64,000 nt of DNA from Rhodamnia argentea. Taxonomy: Eukaryota; Streptophyta; Magnoliopsida; Myrtales; Myrtaceae. Positions 1-10,452 of this stretch are shown here, piece by piece. The stretch lies in contig NC_063158.1 of the NCBI RefSeq assembly GCF_020921035.1, positions 7,608,001 through 7,672,000 on the forward strand, given 5' to 3'. The notes under the pieces were generated by a model. The model saw only the letters and a list, made by a program, of their open reading frames with translations, did no database searches and was not told where the DNA came from. A program made the translations under genes and the position numbers. Within the stretch, counting starts at the first letter, position 1. Every line of letters begins with the position of its first letter.

Positions 1-913
1 TCAGAAATTGTTCCCTAGGAATAGAAACGTTGTAAGTTGATAAATTGTGTGGGAACGTTATGGTTATGGATGTAATAATAAGTTTCTAGAGTTAGAAAAA
101 AAAGTTTACTATAAATTCAACTTGATTACGATTTTTTGGGAAGTTAAGAACGCTAGAATATTCCACCATACGAGACTCTAAGGACAATTACTTTATGGGA
201 AGGATGGAAACACTTCTAGTCTAGAAATTAACTTCTGGTCAAAAGTTAAATTTTTTACTTTTGCTTGTGAGTAGAAGTTGATTTTTTCACTTCAAGATTT
301 ACTTCTCCATATGGCTTCAAATTTACTTACGGAGCAAAAAAATGCTCCAAAAGAAAAAAAAAAAAAATTGCGCAATCAAACGGATTTCTACTCTAGAAGC
401 TGCGTTACTAAATGGATTTATGCTTCAGAAGCATTTTTAGAGCAGAAATTATGCTCTAGAAGTGCTTCAAGAGCGCCCTAACTTGTCATTTATGAGTACC
501 TAAAATAAAAACTGCAATCTAGTTACTAAGTATATCTACAATCATCGATGACGATATCAGGTATTTAATGTGTTATTGGTTAATAACTCAGTGCTAGCAT
601 TTTCATGGTAGAAACCCTGTAGACAAATTACCGTTCATAAAGGTAAATTACTGATGGGGTTATGGTAAAGACAGATGGAGATATGAGATAAGTATGCTAT
701 CTCGCAATTCGACCTTCTCTCGGCCTTTTAAAGGGTCGATCTTTTAATCTCTGGACACCATTAATCTATACCACGAGACCTCATTCTTTTGAAAAAAAAA
801 AAAAAAAAATCTTATCCACAAAATCTATAGAGTGGCAATTGTCGAGCATCATGTCTCAAGAAAAGAAAGAGCTATTTTAGTTGGCCATGGAAGAGTGTAT
901 ATAGACTCAAAAT
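1..913. other. AT-rich intergenic DNA, no gene seen
   Basis: Both strands are broken by frequent stops. The only open stretches are short and low in complexity, for example lysine-rich codons over poly-A near 350. I see no domain, RNA gene or convincing repeat boundary here. Confidence 0.5.
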
Positions 914-1452
914 GGGAAAATTGTAAAAAAAAAAGTCCTAAATCTATTGCACTTTTATCAATTCAATCCTAAACATTTTAATTTTGTTAATTCAGTCCTA
1001 AATCTTTTGTATTTATGTTAATTCAATCATAAGCCTTTTTTGTACCAATTCAATCATAAACCTTTTGCATTTGTTCTAATTTAGTCCATTCGGCTAACTT
1101 TGGCCTGTCGATGATGATATAGATTTAGTACACGACGTGGATAATTTTTAATCGCGACCGGCTAGAGGTAGAAGAAAGAAATGAAAAAAAGAAAAAAAAT
1201 TTAATTTTTTAAAAAATATTATTAAAAACTATCTACGTCAACGTCGTCATCCACATCGGTAGCAACCGGCATCCACACTAGCATCGGCCACCTAAAATTG
1301 ACTGGGTGGATTGAATTGCACAAATGCAAAAAGTCTAAAACTGAATTGGTACAAATACAAAAAGTTTTAATATTAAATTAGCAAAATAAAAAGGTTTTGA
1401 ACCGAATCGGCAAAATTGTAATAAGTTTAAAACTTTTTTGATAATTTTTTCG
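914..1452. mobile_element. Mutator-like MITE, copy A (decayed)
   Basis: The left end (GGGAAAATTG then AAGTCCTAAATCTATTGCA) is inverted at the right end (AAACTTTTTTGATAATTTTT). Between them are direct and inverted iterations of a unit meaning 'CAATTYAGTCCTAAA', pointing inward on the left and outward on the right. The same family occurs near 2208, 9405, 17194 and 19471. This copy and the 19471 copy share an AT-rich centre and the phrases CTACGTCAACG and GGCTAGAGG. No matching target duplication could be seen, so the limits are approximate. Non-coding. Confidence 0.6.
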
Positions 1453-2198
1453 TATTAAAACACTTTAAACTCTTATTTAACTCATGAAAGAGGTTGGCCT
1501 TGTACAGTGAAGGCGGAAAGCATTAAACCTTTTACACGACTCCAACACACAAGCACATGCAAAATACTTTCACCGATAGAATTGACAATAGGACAAACTT
1601 TTTACAGACGAAAGGACAATAATAAGAACACTTTGGCCAAAAGCGGCGGCTAACGACCCATGAAGCGTAATAATAAAGAGCGAAAATAGGTTCTGGCCAT
1701 TACGGATAAGTTATTAACTCTTAAAAGTTAAAAATTGTTGTCTTTAAAATTCAACCAACCTTACTATAATTTTAAGTAATATCAGAAAATTTTCGGCCAG
1801 AAGAAGGGACCGGTCGGACCGGTTCGGTTTTCTTTCTCACGGGACCCTCCTCGAAGCAACCTAAAATGAAACCACAAAAATTATCACAATGGTGGAGGGT
1901 AAAATGGAGAGACCAAGCGTTAGCTCGGTGAACAAGGAGAGAGGATAAGTGCCGGTCGAGTCTGGACCAATCGTTCCGGTCAACACCACATGATGCTCCT
2001 TAAATGCTGTCTACTGTTTCAAGGTGTTTTAACCTTTTTAAGTCCATCGGTGGATCCAGAAAGTACACCAATCTCATCACGTAACTACTACTGCCTCTTC
2101 GAGTCCTCCTCGCTCTGCCCTCTTTCTCCGCACTTCTTGTTTTTTGTCAAAACAATGGATAGTTGTGCTCAAAAGTCCTCATCTCCCACGTCGAAGGC
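1453..2198. other. Intergenic DNA, no gene seen
   Basis: Unique-looking AT-rich sequence. An open frame from about 1990 to 2232 runs into the neighbouring MITE and resembles no protein I know. Nothing else supportable. Confidence 0.4.
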
Positions 2199-2207
2199 CA
2201 CAACAAT

Positions 2208-2575
2208 GGATAATTGTCCTAAAATGTTGTAAATCTACGGTACGGCAGTCAATTTAACCTTAAATATTTCGATGATTTGTCAATTTAGTCCTAAATTTTT
2301 TAATTGTGTCAATTTAGTCCCAAACCCTTTGAAGATTTACCAATTTAGTCTCGATAATTGACCATGAGTACTACATTGACAAATCACCAAAAGATTTAGG
2401 ACTAAATTGATAAATTATCAAAAAAATTATGCGATTATATTGACATGATTGAAAGGTTTACAACTAAATCAACAAATTGTCAAAATATTTTGGACTATGT
2501 TGGCACAATTGAAAAATTTATGATTGAATCGACCGCCTTACAATAAATTTACGACTTTTTGAACAATTTTTCCGC
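2208..2575. mobile_element. Mutator-like MITE, copy B, with near-perfect 9-bp target duplication
   Basis: Left end GGATAATTGTCCTAAAATG and right end TTTTTGAACAATTTTTCCGC are imperfect inverted repeats. The interior is built from inverted 30-40 bp units (CAATTTAGTCCTAAA on the left, TTTAGGACTAAATTG on the right). Flanks are CACAACAAT (2199-2207) and CTCAACAAT (2576-2584), which match at 8 of 9 positions. A 9-bp duplication is typical of Mutator-like insertion. No coding capacity. Confidence 0.65.
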
Positions 2576-2828
2576 CTCAACAATATCTCCCCAATAGTAA
2601 ACAAATCGAGTGTGGACATATCCTAAATAACATGCCTAGGTAGTAAAATTAACTGAAGTGCTCCATGAAGTCCAAAACATATTCACAAGATGGCGGCACC
2701 TGCGTATGTGCTCAAGTCATTGTCCAAGCGTCTTGGGATGGAAAAATGAGCAACCACCTAGCTCATGAAATTATTTGAGTGCTCAGCGAGATGTTGATCT
2801 TTCAATGCGTAAGGATAAACTCAAAGAT

Positions 2829-3589
2829 TAGGGATGAGCAAGTCGGATCGACCGAATTAGGAACCGCCCGGACTAGATCGGACTAGTGGTCCAGTTTTCG
2901 ATTTCAAGGGTACGGGATCGGACCCGACCACCTACCGGACCTCCCAGACCGAACGGAAAGCTTTTGATTTGTTTTTTTGTAATGTCTTAAACGTAACTAA
3001 ATGTATTCTTTCTTTCCTAACCCTCTTCTTCCCCTGGCCTCTCTCAGACTCTCATGCCTCGCCCACTTTCCATCTCTTAGACTTTGGGTTACCCTTGCAA
3101 GAACAGATGGGCACCTACTCTAACTTATACGCTTCGTCGTCGCCCTGGCCAAGGGAAAGTTGGACACTTTGGTTAATGAAGCTATTCTCTGAATGTAGAA
3201 AAGGGGAAAAGAGGCTGAGGCCATGATTCTCGAACTTTATGTTCTTGGCGGTGATGAAACCGACGAACTTGTCCTTGCCATTGGGGGAGGAGGTTGAGGA
3301 GGACTTGGGGTGCCTTTTGAGGATGTGATCTCGCACGAATCTCTCGTATAGGAAAGTCGCGCCGTTGAACTGAGGGTGGACTAGTCACTCTAGAAAGAAG
3401 AGCTTCACATAAAACCATGTGGGTATCCTTTCAACCAGTTTCATTGGACCGCCCAAGAACCGGATCGGATCGGATCGGATCGGTCGGTCTAGTCCAGTCT
3501 GAGGTTCCAGAAATTAGGAATCGGGAAATTTCGGTCCGGATCTCGATTCTTGAGGGGAATCGGACCGGACCGGGAGTCGATCACCCTTA
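2829..3589. mobile_element. hAT-type non-autonomous transposon carrying a gene fragment
   Basis: The ends are TAGGGATGAGCAAG and (inverted) GATCACCCTTA, matching the TAGGG-type termini of plant hAT elements. The flanks TCAAAGAT (2821-2828) and CCAAAGAT (3590-3597) are an 8-bp target duplication with one mismatch. Subterminal regions are rich in GGATCGGA/GACCGG iterations on both sides. The middle (about 3000-3420) is less repetitive and holds a coding-like frame on the minus strand. The element is 761 bp and encodes no transposase, so it would depend on an autonomous relative. Confidence 0.7.
3115..3420 (-). pseudogene. HVA22-like (TB2/DP1 family) C-terminal gene fragment inside the hAT element
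   Basis: Reading the minus strand gives, in one frame, a stretch like PQFNGATFLYERFVRDHILK followed by a Ser/Pro/Asn-rich linker and KDKFVGFITAKN. This resembles the C-terminal part of plant HVA22-like ER proteins (pattern L-P-Q-F-x-G-A-x-F-x-Y-E-x-F-V-R, then a hydrophilic tail with KFVxFIT). A stop codon lies just upstream of the motif and the hydrophobic N-terminal segments are absent, so this is a fragment, not a gene. HVA22 proteins are ABA/stress-induced, reticulon-like membrane proteins. Family identity is from memory of the motif and is moderate; the location inside transposon boundaries is directly visible. Confidence 0.5.
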
Positions 3590-3597
3590 CCAAAGAT

Positions 3598-4839
3598 AAT
3601 CTATATACATATATTATTATAGAAAAGTACAAAAGTTATTGCGCACAATATTTGCCATGTGGAGTTCTAATATACGTTGTCCTTGTAAAGATTGTGTTTC
3701 TTAAACTCTCCACTTCTATAGGTGCCAAGTTAGGGAATTTCGAAAATTTCTTACATATTTACCATGTTTTTCTTTTGCTAGAATATATATTTACCATGTT
3801 ATCATCTCTTAATTATGATTCCTTAATATTTTCAATCGGCGGCTTAGGACCATACTAATCCCCTGGCTCCTCTCTTTGATGCTTTCCCCGTTTCTTATAC
3901 TCTAATATACTTGATAAGCATTTGGTGTACAAATTTTAGCCTTAACTTCCTCCAACATGTCCTAAAGGCTCAACCAAATCTCCACCTGCGCGTTGCACGA
4001 ATATTAAAGTAGGAAAAAAATGTCATAATTGAATAAATTTCTTAGCAATTAATATGGACAACATGCGTCTTAAAATAATCGGCTTGACGAAAAATAAGAT
4101 ATAATGGTACTTAAATAGTGAAATAAAATTTTCAAGAAAAAATAAAATAAAATAAAAGGCACTCACTAGTAGGGTTTGTTTTGCATTCTCACATTGAGCT
4201 AGAAAGCAAGTTCAAAGTAAGACCCCCATGTCTTTGATAAGAGCAGAAAACATAGGAATTTACACACAATGGCACAGTTGAAGAAGTTGCCCCAATTTAC
4301 AAAAAAAAAAAAAAATACCCACTATTGAAGTAAAATTATCGAAAAAATTAAAATACTTATGTAGTGTTGGTCTTCGTAAAAATAGATCTGTGATTGATTA
4401 ATTGCATGGAAATAAGGCACTCCTTTCCCGATAAAATAAGGAACTTATTCACATCATCTGCACGTGTGGATTATCAATAATATTAAAAAGTGTCTTGCGA
4501 TGGTAGACAAACAAATAAATCAATAAATAGAACTCTTATTGCTTTCTCCATCTTACCATCTCAATTTTGTCGTTCTTGTTTGCACATGCTTGTTTGACTT
4601 TGACGAGACCTAGTTTGAAGACGAAGTAAACCCCATGTGTCTACTGTCTATGTGTCCACCACCACCGCCCTTTTTCCTTTTCTTCCTCCCCAAACTACAC
4701 ATTGCTATTGCGATCCCAACGTGTCACATGCTTTGCTTGACCTCCGCTTCCATAACCCATGTTGATGGCATTTGACTACCAAGAAAAGCCATCATGTGTC
4801 ACATGCCTTCGCCTGGCGTGATTGGCACGGTACACGAAT
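3598..4839. other. Intergenic DNA, no gene seen
   Basis: AT-rich sequence with many A-runs (around 4135 and 4300). No reading frame resembles a known protein and no repeat boundary was resolved up to the copia LTR. Confidence 0.4.
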
Positions 4840-5139
4840 TGATGGATTTGTGAAGTCTGTTTGAGAAAAATAATATTAAGCACAAAGCTTTTATTGTTAA
4901 TGACATATTTGTAATTTCTATCATAATTATGTATGCCCTAGACTCTTGTTATTTATTGGGGCAACATCTTTTATGGTTGTAACGTTGAAGCTTGTAATAC
5001 CGATGCTGATAGTGAAGAGATTGCCTAGTGTGGCACTGCGATTTTTTTTTCCCTTTCCGATTTGGAAAGGATTTTTTCACGTAAAAATTGGTTTGTCTTC
5101 TTTTCTATTTTTTCTCTTCAAAGATTCACGTTCCTAACA
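4840..5139 (+). repeat. 5' LTR of the copia element
   Basis: Starts TGATGGATTTGTGAAG and ends TTCCTAACA. It aligns along its whole length with 9102-9404, including AGAAAAATAATATTAAG near the start and GATTTGGAAAGG plus TCTCTTCAAAGA toward the end. Start chosen at the TG that follows the purine tract in the 3' copy. Confidence 0.8.
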
Positions 5140-5140
5140 A

Positions 5141-5157
5141 CTACCATCAAAGCCTGG
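5141..5157 (+). other. Degenerate primer-binding site (initiator tRNA-Met type)
   Basis: CTACCATCAAAGCCTGG directly follows the 5' LTR and resembles the plant copia consensus TGGTATCAGAGCC, complementary to the initiator methionine tRNA 3' end. Confidence 0.55.
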
Positions 5158-5184
5158 TTTTTTGAAATAGTGGGAGAGACGAAT

Positions 5185-5960
5185 ATGAACGAAGTGAAGA
5201 TCTATCAATTAGATGGCAAGGACTTTGGTTTCTAGAAGATGCAAATCGAGGATATGTCATATCGGAAGAACCCACATCAGCCTCCGTTAGGAGAGAAACC
5301 AGAATCGATGAAGAAAGCAGAGTGAGAATTGTTAGATAGACAAGCTTTGGGCATGATTCGTCTTATATTGGCGCGGAACGTTGCTTTCAACATCACTAGT
5401 GAGACAACAATGGTGGATTTGATGGGAGCCTTGTCCAATGAGAAGTCTTACGCATCAAATAAGGTATATTTGATGCGCCGTCTTTTCAATCTGAAGATTG
5501 ACGAAGGTGCTTCTGTGACAAATCACATCAACAAATTCAACGTGATCATGATTCAGTTGAGTTCGGTGGAAATCAAATTCAACAATGAGGTGAAAGCTTT
5601 CATTTTATTATCCTATCTACCCGAAAGTTGGAGTGCAATTGTGACTGCAGTGAGCAATTCGTCTAGTAATAAAAAGTTGAAGCTTCAAGCAATATGAGAT
5701 TTGATTCTTAGCAAGGATCGCAAAAGAGAGTCGAATGAGTTTTGGGGAGGTGTTGCCTTAAATATCGAAGGCAGAGGGAGAAGCAATCAATGAGGGCAGA
5801 ACCGGAACCATGGTAAATCGAAGTCTAGATGGAGAATCAAATCAAGGCATCGTGGTGAAATAATTTGATGGAATTGCAAAAAGAAGGGTCATCTTAGACG
5901 AGATTATAGAGCCCTAAAGAAGAAAACTCAATGTCGAGATCGAAATCAAGAGGAAGAGAA
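5185..5960 (+). pseudogene. copia gag remnant
   Basis: An ATG at 5185 begins MNEVKIYQLDGKDFGF, typical of copia gag (nucleocapsid precursor). The same frame continues through stops where tryptophan codons are expected, then an open stretch (about 5329-5697) with LLDRQALGMIRLILARN and the LPESW region of the UBN2-type gag domain. Further on, the zinc knuckle reads WNCKKKGHLRRDYR, keeping the first Cys and the His but losing the second and third Cys of CX2CX4HX4C. Not functional. Confidence 0.8.
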
Positions 5961-6010
5961 ATTAGTGAATGCAACTCTTGAAGAGACATTTGATAACGAT
6001 GCTTTAGTTT

Positions 6011-8960
6011 TTGACCACTGACAGTCCAATCGAGTCTTGGATTCTAGACTTAGGTGAGTTGTTTCACGCTACTTCGCGTAACGAATTAATGCATAACTTT
6101 GTTGTTGGAAAGTTTGGAAAGGTCTATCTTGCTGATGATGACCCTTTGGATATTATGGGAAATAGTGATGTTTCTATTAAAACTACTAACGGAAACCAAT
6201 GGAAGTTTTGCATGATGTCGGATATGTTCCAGGGCTAAAAAGAAATCTGATCTCTACTAGTCAATTAAATAGCACTGGATTCAAAACTATTTTTGGGGAT
6301 AGCTCTTGGAAAATAGTTAAAAGTGGTTTGGTTGTAGCATGGGGAACAAAGTCAGAACGTTGTACATGACTGAAAGTAGTAGAGAAATTGTAACAATTCT
6401 GTTGAGTCGGAAGCGAGTTCTAAATTGTGGTACTACAGACTTGGACGCATGAGCAAAAAGGGGATGAAGTTGTTAACATTTAAGGAAAAATTTTATTTGA
6501 AGTCCATAACTATTGGTCTTTGTGAAGATTATGTTCTTGGCAAGTAGAAACATATTATTTTTTTCGAAAATTGGGAGAGAACCAAAGAAAGAAAAAATAG
6601 AGTTGGTGCACACAGATCCGTGGGGGCCAACCCTTGTATATTCCCTTGGAGGCTCGTGCTATTATGTCGCGTTTATTGACGACTCCACCTAAAAGGTATG
6701 GGTTTATTTTCTAAAAGATAAATCTAATGTGTTTGCTACTTTTAAGAGATGGAAAGATGAAGTAGAGAGTGAAACTGGCTTGAAGATTAAATGTCTAAGG
6801 TCCGATAATGGTGGTAAATATGATAGCAAGGAGTTCAAGTGATTTTGCGTAGAAAATAGAATCAAAATGACAAGAATTGTTCCCAACAGACCGTAACAAG
6901 AGAGAGTTGTTGAGAGGATGAATAGAAACTCTGAATGAGCATGCATGAAATATAAGGATGCATGCAAGATTGCCTAAGATATTTTGGGCGATGCAATTAA
7001 CACAACAACATATCTGATCAACGGAAGACCTTCGGTTTCACTTGATTTCAAGCTACCGGAAGAAGAATGGAGTGAAAAAGGTGAATCTGTCACATCTTAA
7101 AGTTTTTTGGTTGTGCTTCGTATGTCCACATAGATTCTGAAAATAGAGATAATCTTGATACAAAAGCTGAAAAAATATTTTTTTCACTATATATGGTTAT
7201 GATTTTTTTGGCTATCGATTCTGGGACGAACATCCGGTACAATGACAGATCTGCGGTAGAATCTAGTGCGAAGATACAAATGGTGGAGATTAGAGAGATT
7301 GAGTTGGAGGAAGTTTCTAAGAGTATATGGTTAAAAATCCTAAAACTGTTGCTGTAGACTCTAATAAAAAATCAAAACAAAAATCATATAGTCCCGAGCC
7401 CACTAGTAGAACGTCTAAACCTATACAAAGGTGCTCTCCATCATTGAATTATTTGCTTTTAAGCGACGTTGGTGAACCAAAAAAATTTTCGAAAGCGGTG
7501 CAGATTAAAGATCCTATTAAGTAGGAGTTAGCAATGCGGGATGAGTTGAATTCACTTGAGAAAATGCAATAACCATATGAGAAGAAGGCATTGCGGAACA
7601 AGTATATGTACCAGGTCAAAGAAGAACCTGATGGCAGCAAGAGATACAAAGCAAGGTTAGTAGTAAATGGTTTTCAGCAAAAGGAATGAATTGGCTATAT
7701 AGAGATTTTCCCTCTAGTTGTGAAACTAACTACTATCAGGCTAGTGTTGAGTATTATTACTGTTGGGAATTTAGATATGGATTAGTTAGATGTAAAGACT
7801 GCATTCCTCCATGGTAACTAAGAGAATGATATCTATATGCTACAACCATACGATTTTCCAAGTTTTTTTTGGGAAAGAAATTTTTTTTTTTGGCAAGCTG
7901 AAGAAAAATCTGTATAGCTTGAAATAGGCTTCTAAACAATGGTACAAGAAATTTGACACATTTATGTGTGGTAACAGGCTGACTAGAAGTGAGATGGATC
8001 ATTATTGTTACCTCAAGAAATTTGATGATTGCTTTATTATTTTGCTGTTGTATGTGGATGATATGTTCATTGCGGGATCTAGCATGAGGGAGATCAACAT
8101 ACTGAAGTAGCAATTGTCAAAAGAGTTTGAGATGAAAGACTTAAGCACAACAAATCAAATTCTTGGGATGAGGACCACGTGAGATAGATTCGAAAGAATT
8201 CTAAAGTTATTTTAAGAAAAGTACATTAAGAAGGTGCTAGATAGATTCGAAATTCAGAATTTAAAACCCGGAAGAACTCCTTTAGGTAGTCATTTCAAGC
8301 TCTAGAAGAAGCAATCGCCAAAGATAGATGAAGAGTAGGAATATATGGCTAAGGTGCCGTATGCGTCATCTTTTGGTAGTTTAATGTACGCTATGGTGTG
8401 TATCGGATCGGACATAGCTCACGCAATAGGATTTGTGAGCGGATACATGGCTAATCTAGGAATAAAGCATTAGGAAGCTGCAAAGTGGTCATTAAGATGC
8501 TTGAGGGGCACTTCATATATGTCATTATGTTTTATGAAAAACAGTGACACTTTACAAGGCTTTGTTGATGCAGATCTTGGTGGTGACTTGGAAAACGGGA
8601 AGAGCAGCTTGGGTTATGATTTTACTTTAGGTGACACTACAATCGGATGGATATCTAGACTTTAGACGTTTGTATTTCTCTCAACTACTGAAGTAGAGTC
8701 CGAATACGGTAAGGAGATGATTCGGTTGAAATTTTTTTTTTAAGGTGATAGGCAAGGAGCATGATAGCAATGTTCTTTTTAGTGACAATTAGAGTATTAT
8801 TTATCATGCAAAGAATCCGATATATCATTCAAGGACAAAGCATATTGAGTTGAAGTATCATCATATTCGTCGGCTGATACATAGTGAGAGATTGTCATTG
8901 AAGAAGATTCTTGGTGCATAAAATCCATCAAATATGTTAACAATGGTTGTTACTATTGAG
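6011..8960 (+). pseudogene. copia pol remnant (protease, integrase, reverse transcriptase, RNase H)
   Basis: Fragments in the expected order, in shifting frames. The protease active site region reads SWILDLGELFHATS (family: DSG-A-x-x-H). The integrase core shows HTDPWGP near 6610, then FIDDST and LRSDNGGKYDSKEF near 6800, and VVERMNR near 6910. Reverse transcriptase shows RYKARLVVNGF near 7650, LDVKTAFLHG near 7790 and the catalytic LLLYVDDMFIAGS near 8045. RNase H/C-terminal shows DADLGGDLENGKSSLGY near 8570 and HSRTKHIELKYHHIR near 8830. Stops and frameshifts throughout rule out function. Confidence 0.85.
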
Positions 8961-9090
8961 AATATGAGGTTGTGTATTGCCTTAGTTGGCCTCCATGGTT
9001 AGTGATTGGGAGGGCCGCACTAGGACAATTTGGGTTACAAAGACAAGTGAAGATTATGAAAGATTATTGTTGTTTTGAAGATCAGCCTCT

Positions 9091-9101
9091 AAGTGGGAGA
9101 T
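9091..9101 (+). other. Polypurine tract of the copia element
   Basis: AAGTGGGAGAT immediately precedes the 3' LTR, the usual plus-strand primer position and the usual copia wording. Confidence 0.6.
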
Positions 9102-9404
9102 TGATAGATTTATGGAATCTAGTAGAGAAAAATAATATTAAGTGCAGAGCTTTTATTGCTAATGGCATACTTGTAATTTTCATCATAACTAAGTATACCC
9201 TAAGCTCCTCCTATATATTGGAGCAATGTCTTTTATAGTTGTAATGCTGAAGTTTGTAGCGTTAATACTGATACTAATAGTGAAGAGGCTGCCTAGTGCG
9301 GCCTTGTGATTTTTTTCCTTTTTGATTTGGAAAGGGTATTTTCACGTAAAATTTCATTTGTCTTCTTTTCTATTTTCTCTCTTCAAAGACCTACATTCCT
9401 AACA
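9102..9404 (+). repeat. 3' LTR of the copia element
   Basis: Starts TGATAGATTTATGG and ends TTCCTAACA, matching 4840-5139 with scattered substitutions. Its last nine bases (9396-9404) also serve as the left target duplication of the MITE that follows. Confidence 0.8.
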
Positions 9405-9842
9405 AGAAAAATTATCCAAAAAGTCCTAAATATATTGTACGGTGGCCAACTCAATCCTAAACATTTCAATTGTGCCAATTTAATCATAAACATTTTGACA
9501 ACTTGCCAATTCAATCATAAACCTTTCAATTATGCCAATTTAGTCCTAAATATTTTAACGATTTGCCAAACTTGTCCTAAACCTTTTAATGAATTGTCAA
9601 TTTAATTCTTCCTGCCAATTACTACGGTAATAATAGGTTTAGGAGTAAAATGGCTAAACTTCAAAAGATTAGACCAAATTTGCAAAATTTCAAAAAGTTA
9701 AGGACTAAATTGACACAATTGAAAGGTTTAGAGCTAAATTGACAAATTGCCAAAAGGTTTAGGACTAAATTGGCACAATTGAAAGATTTATGATTAAATT
9801 GACACAAATGCAATAGACTCTGGACTTTTTTGTAATTTTCGC
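9405..9842. mobile_element. Mutator-like MITE, copy C, inserted at the copia LTR end (perfect 9-bp TSD)
   Basis: TTCCTAACA occurs at 9396-9404 and again at 9843-9851, a perfect 9-bp target duplication. Left end AGAAAAATTATCCAAAAAG is inverted at the right end (CTTTTTTGTAATTTTCGC). The interior consists of inverted iterations: CCAATTTAGTCCTAAA units on the left and TTTAGGACTAAATTGGCAC units on the right, so much of the element could fold into a long imperfect hairpin. It is younger than the copia element because it interrupts the LTR terminus. Non-coding. Confidence 0.78.
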
Positions 9843-9851
9843 TTCCTAACA

Positions 9852-10236
9852 CAAACGTCTTATCGGCATTCAAAATCATGAAAAGTGATTTAGAAAATGG
9901 AGAGCAACGCATGCCTAAATATCCGACGTGATTCGCACACGGGTTTCACTAGGCTTTATACAGCATGGAGTCTCACTCCACCTAAACTTTTAAGCTTTTG
10001 AATTAGAATTTTCAAGATAGTACCAGGACCCATATTATTTCACACACGCAAAACTCACCAATACGAATACTTCTAACAAGTTTGGATAAATAGAATTGCT
10101 CTAATTTCGGTCCCCGCTGGATTTAATATAGTTATGAGATAGCCGGTTCATTTAAAAGTCAATTATCTACAATTCACCATTTTAAATAATTAAGACGTAG
10201 TAAAGGACAACCCAAGATTGAATTTGTAACCCATCG
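9852..10236. other. Intergenic DNA, no gene seen
   Basis: AT-rich sequence between the MITE and a small hAT element. No open frame or repeat of note. Confidence 0.4.
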
Positions 10237-10244
10237 TTGTACTC

Positions 10245-10444
10245 TAGACATGGCCAAAATGGAACCGGGGCCCGGAACCGGCCTGTTGACCTGGCCCACA
10301 GTTTCGAACCCTTTTTAAAAAAAAAAAAGGGGGGGGGGGGGGAAGAGGCCTGGGGAAAAGAGCCGTTGAGCCTAGGACCCGGGGGTTCCGAATCGGAACC
10401 GGAATCGGCGATTTCAAACCCGGAACCGGAACCGGTCATGTCTA
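10245..10444. mobile_element. 200-bp hAT MITE with perfect 8-bp target duplication
   Basis: TTGTACTC is present at 10237-10244 and 10445-10452. The element begins TAGACATGGCC and ends with the inverse, GGTCATGTCTA. Subterminal GGAACCGG/CCGGAACC iterations occur on both sides, a pattern also seen in the 2829-3589 hAT element. The centre contains a poly-A run followed by a run of about 14 G (near 10330-10342). Non-coding. Confidence 0.8.
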
Positions 10445-10452
10445 TTGTACTC

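Larger units (their letters stand above)
4840..9404 (+). mobile_element. Decayed Ty1/copia LTR retrotransposon (full-length remnant)
   Basis: Two related LTRs of about 300 bp (4840-5139 and 9102-9404) flank, in order, a primer-binding-site remnant, gag, protease, integrase, reverse transcriptase and RNase H remnants, and a purine-rich tract. The order protease-integrase-RT-RNase H is the Ty1/copia order. Reading frames contain dozens of in-frame stops and several frameshifts, and the LTRs differ at many positions, so the insertion is old and inactive. A clear 5-bp target duplication was not found. A Mutator-like MITE sits immediately at the 3' end. Confidence 0.88.

Noticed and set aside
9405..9842. 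Regularly spaced short repeats that might suggest a CRISPR-like array
   Set aside because: The units are inverted across a centre, are degenerate, and are bounded by transposon-type inverted ends and a 9-bp duplication in plant nuclear DNA.
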